DNA of 64,000 nucleotides from Chitinophaga sp. Cy-1792 (GCF_011752935.1 NZ_VWWO01000001.1:2542001-2606000), one strand, 5' to 3'; numbered from the stretch's first letter, positions 8,613 through 18,081 are shown. Notes: a model not told the origin generated them from the letters alone. Program-made: numbers and translations.

Positions 8613-10232
8613 TTACCAGTTTGGATTCTGGAGCATCAGGTTATTAGCGTTCAGTTCCTGCAGTGGTATAGGCCAGAGATAATCCCTTTTAGGATTAAAA
8701 ATCCTGGTTTCCACTACTACCGGCTGGCCGGTACCGGGATTGATGGCGCCCATCGTAGGGCCGGATAATACGTCTGGTCCTATCTGCCATCTCCTGATAT
8801 CAAATATCCGGGTACCCTCAAATGCCAGTTCTACTTTTCTTTCTCTCCGGTATAATTCACGTATTTTATCCTGCGTATTGTAGATACTTACATCTACATT
8901 CGGCATTCCTGCACGGTTTCTGATTTTGTTAAGATATAAGACCACATCCGGGTTCTGCCAGTCGCCTGATTCTACCAATGCTTCTACATAACTTAATAAT
9001 ATCTCTGCATACCTGGTGATCATGAAATTCATGGTGCCGGCATTATTCCTGGAAACATCTGCAGGGTCCACATATTTTTTCACCCAGAAGCCTGTCTGCG
9101 TTGATTGTGCCGCTCCGATCGGATCAGTAGATCCGGCAGAGAATGGGTCCAGTAAGCGATTGACAAATGTCTGGCCTGGTACTAAAACGCTGGCTTCCAG
9201 TCGCGGATCGCGGTTGTTTTTATATAGCGGGTTTTTCCAGTATACCATCAGACTATCCTGTCCCAGTTCCTGTAAGGTCTTTCCCTGCTTGGTTTCATAA
9301 GTATTTACCATAGCGGCGGTAGGGCCGTTACAGGCCTGGCCGGAAAGACTTTTCGGTGCCAGCCGGAAGAAGGCGCCGGAACAGCCGGTACGCCTGAAAA
9401 TAATGCGCTCTTTATTTTCCAGTGCGTCATAGCTAAACAGCTGTGCATAGCTATTGACACCCGCTTTGGTAGAATAGTGTAAGTCATATACACCTAATGC
9501 CATCAGTTTCTTTGCATATTCAATCACTTTGGCATAATTCTTCAAACTGAGGTATAGTTGCACCTGCATCGCATAACAGGCTCCCTTGGACATACGATAG
9601 GCATCTGTAGAAGAATAGGTAGCCGGCAGTATATCCGCTGCTTTATCCAGTTCGGTGGTAATAAAATTCACGACCTCCTCCTGGGTATTGCGCTTAATGG
9701 CCTGTGCGGTAGGGTCCTGGCTTTTATCTACAATAGGAATAGGACCGAAGAACAGGAACAGGTTAAGGTGTGCCCTGGCACGTAATGCCCTGGCTTCCGC
9801 AGCACGCTGTTCTTTCACGGTAGTATTCTCCATATACACCCGGGAATAATTCTCCAGGATGCGACAGGCATTACGTATGTCTATGTAATTCTGGCGGTAG
9901 GTGTCGGAGAGATAACCATCTGATGCAGTGACAGCTCCCTGCGGATACGCACTCCAGCTGCCGAAGTTGGCCCTGAATACCGATTCATCCGTGATGCCAG
10001 ACATGTGCATACGGCAATTAGCCTGATAGGTAGCAGAAGTGAGTAATGGCCCCGGCGACATCTGGTTAACATATATCACTTCCAGGTTATTATAAAGATC
10101 GGTTTCCAACCGCCACCATTTAGCATCCGTGGTGGCGGTTGGATTATCTCGTGTGAGATAATCCTTTGAGCAGCTGAATAGCATGGAACTAGCCATCAGC
10201 GAGGTAATTATGGATTTATGCAGCTTGTTCAT
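8613..10232 (-). CDS. SusD/RagB-family outer-membrane nutrient-binding lipoprotein
   Basis: The 539-residue protein starts with a lipoprotein signal (MASSMLFSCSKDYL, lipidated Cys at about residue 21) and shows the SusD fold: N-terminal TPR-like helices (RAAEARALRARAHLNLFLFFGP), the RYAEILLSYVEAL segment, and the C-terminal RRERKVELAFEGTRIFDIRRW followed by DYLWPIPLQELNAN. It would form the lid over the SusC channel at 10243-13563, ten bases upstream, for capture of an oligomer. No glycoside hydrolase or protease lies directly beside the pair, so the substrate is unknown. Confidence 0.93.
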   Translation of the reverse strand: MNKLHKSIITSLMASSMLFSCSKDYLTRDNPTATTDAKWWRLETDLYNNLEVIYVNQMSPGPLLTSATYQANCRMHMSGITDESVFRANFGSWSAYPQGAVTASDGYLSDTYRQNYIDIRNACRILENYSRVYMENTTVKEQRAAEARALRARAHLNLFLFFGPIPIVDKSQDPTAQAIKRNTQEEVVNFITTELDKAADILPATYSSTDAYRMSKGACYAMQVQLYLSLKNYAKVIEYAKKLMALGVYDLHYSTKAGVNSYAQLFSYDALENKERIIFRRTGCSGAFFRLAPKSLSGQACNGPTAAMVNTYETKQGKTLQELGQDSLMVYWKNPLYKNNRDPRLEASVLVPGQTFVNRLLDPFSAGSTDPIGAAQSTQTGFWVKKYVDPADVSRNNAGTMNFMITRYAEILLSYVEALVESGDWQNPDVVLYLNKIRNRAGMPNVDVSIYNTQDKIRELYRRERKVELAFEGTRIFDIRRWQIGPDVLSGPTMGAINPGTGQPVVVETRIFNPKRDYLWPIPLQELNANNLMLQNPNW

Positions 10233-10242
10233 GTAGTCCGTT

Positions 10243-13200
10243 TTAGAATTTCAGATTAATACCCAGCGTATAGGATTTCAACAATGGCACGGTATTCTGG
10301 TCGCCTCCACTTTCAGGGTCGAGCAGCTTCACGGCAGAGAAGGTGAATGGATTCTGTGCATTGAAGTAAATGCGCAACATTTTTGCCCTGATTCTTCTTG
10401 TCATTTCGGAAGGCAGCGTATAGCCCATTGTGATATAACGTACACGGACAAACGTTCCGTTTACACGCCAGAAATCAGAGAAGTTGCCATTTGTTCCTGG
10501 TGTAGGTGTCAGGCGAGGTCTGGTAGCATTGGTATGCGTCGGCGTCCAGTAATCGAGCTGGGATTTCTGCGGTGTACCGCTCTCACTACCTATATTCAAC
10601 GGGATAGAGAGGTTGCCGGTATAGAACAGCGGAGAACCCGCTTCGCCTGAAAATAACGTCGCAAAATCAAAGCCTTTGTAACGGAAACCAAGATTAAGGA
10701 AGAAGATATCCGTTGGTTCGGTATTTCCCAGCGGTACCCTGTCACTATTGTTGATGAGGGTATCACCATTGGTATTGACGAAGTGAATATCTCCGGCCTG
10801 CTGACCGGTCAGCTTCATGACTTTATTATCTGCGATATCTGCAGCCTGCAAGAGGCCTTGTGTGGCATAACCATAGTATTCTTTCAGCGCCCCACCAACA
10901 TACATGATGGTATTGCCACTGATGATAGGCTGGTCGCCACCGATGAGATGCAATATCCTGCTTTTAGTTTTTGAATAACCGATGCCGGCATCAAAACTGA
11001 GATCACGATTAATGAGTTTGTGATAGTTGATTTTTAGTTCTGCACCACGGATCCTTACGCTGCCTACGTTGAGTGGTGCGCCTTTGTTATCTTTGCCAAT
11101 TCCCGTTGCACCGGTGTAGCCGGGGTTAGGGGTGATGATCATATCAGAGGTTACTTTGTCGTACCATTCGGCAGTAACACTGAAGCCTTTTTTCAAATTG
11201 ATATCCGTTCCGAAATTGAGCTCTTTTGTCTTTTCCCACGTAATATCGGGGTTGCCTATCACGGTTTCTGTACCGTTGGTGGCGTCAATGGTTGTCTGGT
11301 ACAGATAAGGGTCTATGTTGTTATTACCAAGTATACCCCAGCTTCCTCTTAACTTCCACGCATCTACGAAATTGACATTGAAAAATTTCTCTTTATCTAT
11401 ATTCCATCCCAGTGCCATGGATGGGAAGATGCCCCATTTATGGCCTATGCCAAAGAGGGAAGACCCGTCTCTTCTGATACCGGCTTCCAGCAGGTAGCGC
11501 TGATCATAGGAATAGAATGCTTTCCCGAAAACGGAGCGGAGCGCTACATCTTTCCAGGAGTCATACGTTCTCAGTTCCTGTGTATAACCCGCGATGGCGT
11601 TTACATTGTGTTTCCCGAAATCATGGGAGTAATCGAGATTACCACCAAGGTAGAGATAACTTTCTCTTGCCGTAAGTGCAGCGGATTTCACAGTAGGATA
11701 GTTAACGCCTGCAGTACGGTTGGTATAGTAGTCAAAGAAGATGTAGGATTCCTGGTCTGCCTTGTCAATACCTCCGGTGATGCGGTAGCTGGCTTGTCCT
11801 TTCAGCGTAAGTCCCGGAAGGATATTCCATTGCGGGCGGATATTGAGTAAGGCTTCATCGCGTGTTTTACTGTTACGGCCTCCCTTTTCAAGCATCGCTA
11901 CCGGGTTCCAGCTTTCACCATAGGAGCCGTAATAGGTATAACCTGGGTTGTCCGCTCTGTCAGGATATTTGGAAATGATATTAGGTGGTACCGTGTAAAT
12001 GCGTGTATAGATATCTTTTGTTAGTCTTTTGTTGGCATAAGGTTCTATCTGCTGACTCCTGGAAGCAAAGAGGTCCATGTAGATGAAGAACTTTTTTGTC
12101 AGGTCTACCGTGGTATTTCCGCGAACGGTGGTTCGGGAAAAATCGGAGTTTTTCACGTGTCCCTGCTGTAAAGTCTGGTTGATGGCCAATGCAAACCTGG
12201 CGGCGGTATTACCACCAGAAACCAGTATGGAATGTTGCTGGATAGGAATTGCTTTCCGGAGTACCAGGTCGGTCCAGTTGGTGTTGGGATATTTCACGGG
12301 GTCTTTACCGGAGGCGGTCATCATAATGGTGGAATCAGAATAGATTGGGTTACCACCTGAGTTAGCCATGGCTTCGTTGTTCATACGCATCCACGTAGCT
12401 GCATCCACGAAGTCAGGAATGTATTGTGGCGACTGCATACCATAATACCCATTGTATTCGATGTTGGGAACCCCTGCCACACCACGTTTGGTGGTGATGA
12501 GGATTACACCGTTGGCGGCTCTGGCGCCATACATGGAAGCTGCGGCCGCATCTTTCAGTACCGTAATGCTTTCAACAGTGTTGGGATCGAGGTTGTTCAT
12601 GTCGAAAGGAACACCGTCTACCAGTACCAGCGGTGACGCATCTAACATCGTTGCCACGCCGCGTATACGGATATTCGCTTTGTCTTCTCCCACTACACCG
12701 GTGGTTTGTGATACCTGGATACCGGTAGAACCGCCCTGTAGTGCCTGAGATAACTGTGTAACCGGTTTGTTTCTCACGTTTTCCATGTTCACCGTACTAA
12801 CGGAGCTGGCTATATTTTTTACACGTTGTGTACCAAAGCCGGTAACTACTACCTGGTCCAGCATTTTCAGGTCTTCCTTTAAGGAGATGATCAGGTTGGC
12901 CTGCTCGTCGGCAACAAGGTATTCCTGTGGTTTATAGCCGATCATAGAGATCATCAGGGTACTTCCTTTGGCAACGTGGAGTTCAAATACGCCATCGATA
13001 TCGGAGGTTACCCCTTTAGAAGTTCCTTTAACGGCAATGTTGGCGCCCATCAAAGGTCCGGGAGGATCTTTGGCTTCCAGAACACGCCCCAGAATGCGCA
13101 CAGTTTTTTCCTGTTGGGGCGCAGCAGGAGAGGCGAAGGAGGGGGTGGCAGCCATTTTCTTTTTTACCACCACGGTTTTGTCGACGATGTCATACATCAG

Positions 13201-13563
13201 TGGCTGGTTCCTGAAACATTGGTCCAGCGCCTGTTTTAGCGGTACTTCCTTTACTTCTATCGTTACAGGTGCCAATGTATTCAGCTCCTGTTCTTCATAC
13301 ACGATATAAACGCCGGCTTGTCTGGCAATTTTTTTCAATACAGTTTTTAACTGCTCATTTTTAGCTGTCAGTGTAATGTTTTGTGAAGCGCCGGTTGCAT
13401 AAACATTCATCAATGCAAACAGCATCAATAAGGTGGTAATTCGCATCATTCGCTGAAATTTTCTGCGTTTTTCATATCTGCCTCCCGGAGAGGAATGTCC
13501 GGGCAATAGCAGGCCTGGAAGCTCCGGTTGTACCGGGCGTCCTGCGGTGAAATTCTGAAACAT
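10243..13563 (-). CDS. SusC/RagA-family TonB-dependent transporter with STN signalling domain
   Basis: The 1106-residue protein begins with a signal sequence (MMRITTLLMLFALMNVYATGASQ from about residue 39; the ATG at 13449 is an alternative start). Then come an STN domain (about 65-120, LTAKNEQLKTVLKKIARQAG), a carboxypeptidase-D-like regulatory domain (about 155-235, GRVLEAKDPPGPLMGANIAV), the plug with the TonB-box region VVVTGFGTQ and VDGVPFDMNNLDP, and a 22-strand barrel ending in LGINLKF. The STN domain signals to the FecR-type anti-sigma at 13737-14888, so uptake and transcription are probably linked. Works with SusD. Confidence 0.94.
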   Translation of the reverse strand: MFQNFTAGRPVQPELPGLLLPGHSSPGGRYEKRRKFQRMMRITTLLMLFALMNVYATGASQNITLTAKNEQLKTVLKKIARQAGVYIVYEEQELNTLAPVTIEVKEVPLKQALDQCFRNQPLMYDIVDKTVVVKKKMAATPSFASPAAPQQEKTVRILGRVLEAKDPPGPLMGANIAVKGTSKGVTSDIDGVFELHVAKGSTLMISMIGYKPQEYLVADEQANLIISLKEDLKMLDQVVVTGFGTQRVKNIASSVSTVNMENVRNKPVTQLSQALQGGSTGIQVSQTTGVVGEDKANIRIRGVATMLDASPLVLVDGVPFDMNNLDPNTVESITVLKDAAAASMYGARAANGVILITTKRGVAGVPNIEYNGYYGMQSPQYIPDFVDAATWMRMNNEAMANSGGNPIYSDSTIMMTASGKDPVKYPNTNWTDLVLRKAIPIQQHSILVSGGNTAARFALAINQTLQQGHVKNSDFSRTTVRGNTTVDLTKKFFIYMDLFASRSQQIEPYANKRLTKDIYTRIYTVPPNIISKYPDRADNPGYTYYGSYGESWNPVAMLEKGGRNSKTRDEALLNIRPQWNILPGLTLKGQASYRITGGIDKADQESYIFFDYYTNRTAGVNYPTVKSAALTARESYLYLGGNLDYSHDFGKHNVNAIAGYTQELRTYDSWKDVALRSVFGKAFYSYDQRYLLEAGIRRDGSSLFGIGHKWGIFPSMALGWNIDKEKFFNVNFVDAWKLRGSWGILGNNNIDPYLYQTTIDATNGTETVIGNPDITWEKTKELNFGTDINLKKGFSVTAEWYDKVTSDMIITPNPGYTGATGIGKDNKGAPLNVGSVRIRGAELKINYHKLINRDLSFDAGIGYSKTKSRILHLIGGDQPIISGNTIMYVGGALKEYYGYATQGLLQAADIADNKVMKLTGQQAGDIHFVNTNGDTLINNSDRVPLGNTEPTDIFFLNLGFRYKGFDFATLFSGEAGSPLFYTGNLSIPLNIGSESGTPQKSQLDYWTPTHTNATRPRLTPTPGTNGNFSDFWRVNGTFVRVRYITMGYTLPSEMTRRIRAKMLRIYFNAQNPFTFSAVKLLDPESGGDQNTVPLLKSYTLGINLKF

Positions 13564-13736
13564 ACATCAGTGGAATTTGGTGAAGACTATAGTTGATATT
13601 AAGATGGATAAATAATTTTCATTCGATTGCAAGTTTTAAACAGTAAACAAAATGATAGTAATGCTCACAAATTGTATCAGTGAAAGTCAGGCTTAGATTT
13701 CGATGTTTTGGTTGACTGTATCTGTTATTTTCTGAT

Positions 13737-14888
13737 TTATTTTACTGAGAGGACCGTTAATTTTCTTCCTTCGAGTTTACAATGAATATCATAGAGCTCC
13801 AGCACTTTCAATACTTCATTCAGGCCCATATCTCTCCCGATTTGCCCACCGAACCTTTTATTGGTATTCATGGCCGGACTGCTTTCAATTTCTATGTCGT
13901 ACCACCTGGACAACTGTCGCAGAAAGGCGGGCAGGTCTGTGTTTTCCAGCTCGAAATGCCCATTTCTCCAGGATAGTACCTGCTCTATATTGGCAGCAGT
14001 TACATCCAGTGCTTTAGTGTCATTATTCCGTACAGATTGCTGGCCTGGTTTCAGCGGATATTGCTTCCCGCCGGATTTCACCACTACGGCGCCCTGTATC
14101 AACGTGGTGTTGATGCTGGCTTCATCTGCATAAGCCATGATATCAAAGCTGGTACCAAGCACCTGCACGTCCATGTCGCCCGATTTCACGATGAATGGCA
14201 TACTGGCATCGGCAGCGATTTCAAAGTAGGCTTGTCCTGTAAGTTCCACTATTCGTTTATCCTTAAACGTAGTCGGGTATTTCAATGAGGAGGCAGCGTT
14301 TAGCCATACATGGCTGCCATCGGGCAGGGCTACCTGGAACAGGCCGCCTTTGGGCGTTGTAAGAACATTATAGGCGATGGCGTTGTCTTTGCCTTCACCA
14401 TTATATTCCAGCGCGCCATGGCTTTGCCTGATGCGTGTGCTGCCGGTACTGATCACCTGACTCCCGGTATCACTCAATGTTACTGTAGAACCATCTGCCA
14501 GCGTCAGCACTGCTTTATTGGCGGCAGGACTGATATTGACGATGGCCGGGGCCATATGTTTTGACTGCTGCTGATGAAATACAGGCCAGGCAATACAAAG
14601 CGCACCAATAGCTGCTGCAGCCCACCATACATAGGTATACTTACGACGGGTGGTGATAGGGATAACAGGAACGTGTGTACGCTGCTGTATAGCCTCCCAG
14701 ATGCTGGCGGAAGTCTCCGCCGGCAATGGTGCTCCGTGGTTCATCTCTTGCTCAAACTCCCTGACAGCAAGTTCCTTCAGCGCATGTATGTCGCCGGATT
14801 CGAGATACGTTTGCAGCCATTTTTCTTCTTCCGGCGTTCTGTGGGCCGATTGAAGTATTCGTCTGAGTTTTTCTGAATTGTTTTCCAA
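13737..14888 (-). CDS. FecR-family anti-sigma factor with DUF4974 C-terminus
   Basis: The 383-residue protein has a cytoplasmic N-terminal sigma-binding segment, one membrane helix at about residues 88-106 (YVWWAAAAIGALCIAWPVF), a periplasmic FecR domain (LTTPKGGLFQVALPDGSHVWLNAASSLKYP, VELTGQAYFEIA, VQVLGTSFDIMAY) and a C-terminal DUF4974 domain. It holds the ECF sigma factor at 15499-16092 inactive until the SusC STN domain binds. Unusually, an XRE regulator gene separates it from the sigma gene. Confidence 0.93.
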   Translation of the reverse strand: MENNSEKLRRILQSAHRTPEEEKWLQTYLESGDIHALKELAVREFEQEMNHGAPLPAETSASIWEAIQQRTHVPVIPITTRRKYTYVWWAAAAIGALCIAWPVFHQQQSKHMAPAIVNISPAANKAVLTLADGSTVTLSDTGSQVISTGSTRIRQSHGALEYNGEGKDNAIAYNVLTTPKGGLFQVALPDGSHVWLNAASSLKYPTTFKDKRIVELTGQAYFEIAADASMPFIVKSGDMDVQVLGTSFDIMAYADEASINTTLIQGAVVVKSGGKQYPLKPGQQSVRNNDTKALDVTAANIEQVLSWRNGHFELENTDLPAFLRQLSRWYDIEIESSPAMNTNKRFGGQIGRDMGLNEVLKVLELYDIHCKLEGRKLTVLSVK

Positions 14889-14996
14889 GAGATGAACTAC
14901 AGTTATTTAATAATAGATACAACGGGATAAAAAAATCGGGGGGGTATCGGCAGAAAAATTATTTAAAAAAATATAGTGTGGTAATGACAGAAATAG

Positions 14997-15032
14997 AAAA
15001 AAAGCTTCATCTTAAATTGAGAAGCTTTTTTT
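14997..15032. terminator. Hairpin terminator after the XRE gene
   Basis: A stem of AAAAAAAGCTTC with GAAGCTTTTTTT spans 14997-15032 and has T-runs on both strands. It follows the XRE gene and precedes the FecR gene, which therefore probably has its own promoter. Confidence 0.75.
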
Positions 15033-15056
15033 CTTCCGATTCTAATTGATTGTAAA

Positions 15057-15371
15057 TCAATTAAAATAAATAGATAGCCTGATTTTACCCCCTAATCCGA
15101 TTTCAACTATTTCCTGTAAAGTAGAAAGCCTGATTTCTTTTATATCATTTTCAATTTTAGATATATAAGATTTGTTTTTTCCTACTCTGGCTCCTAATTC
15201 TTCTTGCGTTAAACCTCTGGCAAGCCTTACCTCTTGTAATAGAGATCCAAGTTTGAATACTTCATATCCGGCTTCAAATTCCTCGCGTTTTTTAGAACCT
15301 CGTTTACCATGGTGTTTATCTACAAATGCATCAAGGGTGGTTAGATTAGTCTTTTTCTTTTTCATATTCAC
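15057..15371 (-). CDS. XRE-family helix-turn-helix regulator
   Basis: The 104-residue protein has a lysine-rich N-terminus (MNMKKKKTNLTTLDAFVDKHHGKRG split across the first 26 residues) and an HTH_3 domain at about 40-95 (LLQEVRLARGLTQEELG, KNKSYISKIEND, RLSTLQEIVEIGL). The shape is like HigA-type antitoxins, but no toxin-sized gene sits on either side, so it is an orphan regulator. It lies between the ECF sigma factor and FecR, followed by its own terminator, and is AT-richer than its neighbours, suggesting later insertion. Confidence 0.8.
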   Translation of the reverse strand: MNMKKKKTNLTTLDAFVDKHHGKRGSKKREEFEAGYEVFKLGSLLQEVRLARGLTQEELGARVGKNKSYISKIENDIKEIRLSTLQEIVEIGLGGKIRLSIYFN

Positions 15372-15498
15372 ACTTAATTTTCAATGCTGGATATTCATTA
15401 AACTCACTTATCAAATATATTTAAAAGTTTACCTAAAGTGAAACTTTTTAAATACTGATTTTAAATTTTTAGAAGTATTTTTTATTTACAGATATGTA

Positions 15499-16092
15499 TT
15501 AATGTATGAAATATAGAAAAGCGATAAGTGTCAGCGAAGTATCATAAACAGGATGTTTCCGCGCATACTCCCTTAAACTGGCCATCACTTCGCTGAGGTA
15601 TTCTTTAACGGTATACTTCGAAATCCCCATCAGCAGCGACGTTTCTTCATAGGTTTTTCCTTCCAGCTTGCAGAGTTGAAATACTTTTTTCTTTTGTGGA
15701 GAAAGCTGGCTGATAGCGGCTTCCAGTAACTGAAGCCGGGCTTCTTCCAGGTGTACCCCGGATTCATTGTCCGACAGCAACAAGGCCACTTGTAACCTGC
15801 TCTTTTCGCGCAGTGACTTTTTAAGATGGTTGACTGTACGGTTAAATGTAACGGTAAACAGCCAGGGCCCCAATGGCTTTTCAGCATCAATATCTTTTCG
15901 CTTCTCCCAAAGGGTAATAAATACTTCCTGGATGATGTCTTCCGTTTCGCCGGCCGACTTTAAAATAAAATAGGTTTTACGGTATAGGGCATGATGGTAT
16001 TTATCATACAGCGCTTTGAACGCTGACTGATCATTGCCGGACATCCTGAGCAGGAGTCCTCTTTCATCGTGGATTTCAGGTAAGTTTATCAA
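15499..16092 (-). CDS. ECF-type RNA polymerase sigma factor
   Basis: The 197-residue protein has sigma region 2 (FKALYDKYHHALYRKTYFIL, ETEDIIQEVFITLWEKR, GPWLFTVTFNRTVNHLKK) and region 4 (LSPQKKKVFQLCKLEGKTYEETSLLMGIS followed by TVKEYLSEVMASLREY). It belongs to the Bacteroidota ECF group that pairs with FecR and SusC. The C-terminus ends in a short hydrophobic tail (SLTLIAFLYFIH), often seen in this group. It is expected to drive the SusCD operon downstream on the same strand. Confidence 0.92.
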   Translation of the reverse strand: MINLPEIHDERGLLLRMSGNDQSAFKALYDKYHHALYRKTYFILKSAGETEDIIQEVFITLWEKRKDIDAEKPLGPWLFTVTFNRTVNHLKKSLREKSRLQVALLLSDNESGVHLEEARLQLLEAAISQLSPQKKKVFQLCKLEGKTYEETSLLMGISKYTVKEYLSEVMASLREYARKHPVYDTSLTLIAFLYFIH

Positions 16093-16190
16093 TAACGTGA
16101 ATGCTGGTATTTATTCCAAAGTAATTAAAAAGTTAAATGCAAACCTGATATTGAATTGCTTAAAGCTGGTAGTAGATTGTACTTTTCTTG

Positions 16191-16230
16191 TAAAAAAGCA
16201 GCCGGTATCTCCAGAGAAGACGCCGGCTGC
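16191..16230 (-). terminator. Strong terminator closing the ro60/Y-RNA unit
   Basis: On the minus strand GCAGCCGG pairs with CCGGCTGC, with further pairing in the arm, and is followed by TTTTTTAC. It lies just past the third Y-RNA-like element, which supports one transcript running from the TROVE gene through all three elements. Confidence 0.8.
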
Positions 16231-16241
16231 ATACAGATTTT

Positions 16242-16303
16242 AGAAGGGTAAAAAGCCTGTTAAGCCTTTTTTAGCGAAGTATCTCAACAGTACGACACCT
16301 TCT
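16242..16303 (-). ncRNA. Y-RNA-like small RNA, element 3 (distal)
   Basis: The 62-nt minus-strand segment starts AGAAGGTGTCGTA and folds by pairing AGAAGG with CCCTTCT at the two ends and CTGTTGAG with CTTAACAG inside, separated by an internal loop. This two-part stem matches elements 1 and 2 and shares the 5' core GAAGGTGTCGT...TGAGATACTTC. A CATCTTTG box lies at 16320-16327 upstream, so it may also have its own promoter. The layout next to a Ro60-like gene is what is known for bacterial Y RNAs. Prediction only. Confidence 0.6.
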
Positions 16304-16334
16304 GAGAATATAGGTTAAACAAAGATGAAATAAA

Positions 16335-16421
16335 GCGGTAAGGCAATAACTGTGGTGAGGGTGGCAGCTGATGCTGCCGTTCATTGAAGTTGAAGTATCT
16401 CACTACAACGGCACTTACCGC
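16335..16421 (-). ncRNA. Y-RNA-like small RNA, element 2
   Basis: The 87-nt minus-strand segment has GCGGTAAG at its 5' end pairing with CTTACCGC at its 3' end, then, past a small internal loop, GTAGTGAG pairing with CTCACCAC with one mismatch. The apical part holds a hairpin GGCAGC/GCTGCC. Ends that pair in a long interrupted helix with a conserved bulge are the shape of Ro-bound Y RNAs. The AAGTGCCGTTGTAGTGAGAT strand is the counterpart of the core in elements 1 and 3. Confidence 0.65.
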
Positions 16422-16424
16422 ATA

Positions 16425-16494
16425 CAAGAAGGGTGATAAACTTACTGAGATTGATTTCGTGACAGGAAGTAACTCAGTAAAACGACACCTTCCG
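16425..16494 (-). ncRNA. Y-RNA-like small RNA, element 1 (next to ro60)
   Basis: The 70-nt minus-strand segment starts CGGAAGGTGTCGTTTTACTG and ends CACCCTTCTTG. GAAGGTG pairs with CACCCTTC and TTACTGAG pairs with CTCAGTAA across an internal loop. It begins 52 bases after the TROVE gene stop, so it is probably cotranscribed with it. The direct repeat GGTTAAACAAA (plus strand) precedes both this element (16527-16537) and element 3 (16313-16323). Confidence 0.62.
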
Positions 16495-16546
16495 TTTTTT
16501 AGAATGGCAGAAGTTATGGATGTCAGGGTTAAACAAACAATGGATG

Positions 16547-18073
16547 TTACAACGTGATATTGTTGATATGTGACAGTGCATCTTCGCCGTTTTCCAGCGC
16601 TTCCAGCACTTCAAATACTTTATCACTCCATCCCGCAATCAGGTTGACATCATTGGCCAGGATATCTATCGGCGTATTTCCATATCCCGCCAGGTCGAAG
16701 AGGTACAATTTAGCCTGAGGCGCAATCTGTTTGTACCTGTTCCAGGCGTTTTGCAGGGTCTTATCACCATAGAGCTGACAATCTGTAAATAGCATTACCT
16801 TATCAGCAACATAGTTACGGTTGATCAGGTCTTCTATTACCTTGTAGCCAAAGGTGGCATATCCCACTTCTCCCTGGCGGCGATAGAATTCATCTACGCT
16901 GGCCAGGATCTGGTTGGTAGGCATCTGGATAATTTTCCATGTGTCGCCGAACATACCACTTACCACATGCTGTGATTTAAACTGCAGCAGCATTCCCAGC
17001 ATCAGACCAATATCGTAGCTCAGGATTTTGCTTCTTGCGGATATAGGTCGTTGCATAGAGCCGGATACGTCACAGGCGATTACCACTTTTGTATCAGCGT
17101 TAAAACCTTTCATATTGGCTACACTGGCCTGTAAGGCCATTTCCAGCGCCTGCTGTATTTTTCCCGTAAGGCCATGCGGTACTGCCTTCAGTTCACGGTA
17201 GGCCGCCAGGAAACGGAATGGCAGCTGTTTGGAGCGCTGTACTTCCGCCGGATCAGACAACGTATCACATACTTGCTGTATATGCGCAGCGCTGATATCA
17301 GCCTGCAACATATTGCGGAGGTTACGCATCATCGCCATATAGCCCAGTTTCCTGTCTGTAATGAGCGCTTCCCATGTTTGTCTGACTGCCGCTTGCCTGG
17401 CCGTTTCAGACGCATACCGCTGCTGTCCCACGGCAGATATCGCCGTTTCCCAGGTATAAGGTGTTTCCAGCTGCTGCTGTGCAATTTTGTTGAACAACAG
17501 CTGCTGTGCCTCATCTTTAGGCTTAGGGTGTACCAGGAACAGGGCATCACGCAGGGTGATGGCGGTGTCGCGGTTATATTTCGCAAACTGGTATTCATCG
17601 AAGCGGTTGAAAGAAGCAGATAATCCTTTTTGTAACTGCTTACTTAATCCGGATAGTTTTTTCGTATCTACGCGGCCGTTAGACTGCACATAGCAGGCCA
17701 GTAGCTCGGTAATTTCATCTGCACGCTGCACCACTCTGGCCACAGTTTTGCTCACCAGCGCGTCTCCTTTATGACGTTTCGCCAGCTCTACTGTCAGCGC
17801 CATCGGAATGCTGCGCAGGTACATCTTTTCACGGGCATATACCGCCAGTTTAGCTATAAATGCAGGATCTGCTTCCTGTAACAGGGCTTTAATACGATCC
17901 ATACGCTCAGCGCCACTTTCGTAGAACTGATCACTTAATGAAGACGTTACAACGCTGCTGTAAAGCTCCATCTCTGTATTCAGTGCATACGCTTTGAACC
18001 CTTCATGGTTGGTAACCCCGCCGTTTTTTCTTTTCATTAAGTTGAATTTCATAGCATTTTGTTTTTGTTTCAT
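16547..18073 (-). CDS. Ro60-like TROVE-domain RNA-binding protein (Rsr family)
   Basis: The 508-residue protein has an N-terminal TROVE HEAT-repeat ring (about 15-320: AKLAVYAREKMYLRSIPMAL, KGLSASFNRFDEYQFAKYN, TWEALITDRKLGYMAMMRNL, SKQLPFRFLAAYRELK) and a C-terminal von Willebrand A domain with the MIDAS motif DVSGSMQRP near residue 338 and LFTDCQLYGD. These are the two domains of vertebrate Ro60 and bacterial Rsr, which bind misfolded RNA and Y RNA and tether exoribonucleases. ATG at 18073 is preferred to the TTG two codons before. Three Y-RNA-like elements follow it and a WYL regulator is divergent to it. Confidence 0.9.
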   Translation of the reverse strand: MKQKQNAMKFNLMKRKNGGVTNHEGFKAYALNTEMELYSSVVTSSLSDQFYESGAERMDRIKALLQEADPAFIAKLAVYAREKMYLRSIPMALTVELAKRHKGDALVSKTVARVVQRADEITELLACYVQSNGRVDTKKLSGLSKQLQKGLSASFNRFDEYQFAKYNRDTAITLRDALFLVHPKPKDEAQQLLFNKIAQQQLETPYTWETAISAVGQQRYASETARQAAVRQTWEALITDRKLGYMAMMRNLRNMLQADISAAHIQQVCDTLSDPAEVQRSKQLPFRFLAAYRELKAVPHGLTGKIQQALEMALQASVANMKGFNADTKVVIACDVSGSMQRPISARSKILSYDIGLMLGMLLQFKSQHVVSGMFGDTWKIIQMPTNQILASVDEFYRRQGEVGYATFGYKVIEDLINRNYVADKVMLFTDCQLYGDKTLQNAWNRYKQIAPQAKLYLFDLAGYGNTPIDILANDVNLIAGWSDKVFEVLEALENGEDALSHINNITL

Positions 18074-18081
18074 TGACAATA

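Noticed and set aside
15057..15371. Toxin-antitoxin pair (HigA-type antitoxin)
   Set aside because: The XRE protein looks antitoxin-like but no toxin-sized gene with the right features flanks it.
8613..16092. A full polysaccharide utilisation locus
   Set aside because: SusCD, FecR and sigma are present, but no glycoside hydrolase, lyase, sulfatase or peptidase lies inside the unit, so a substrate cannot be assigned.
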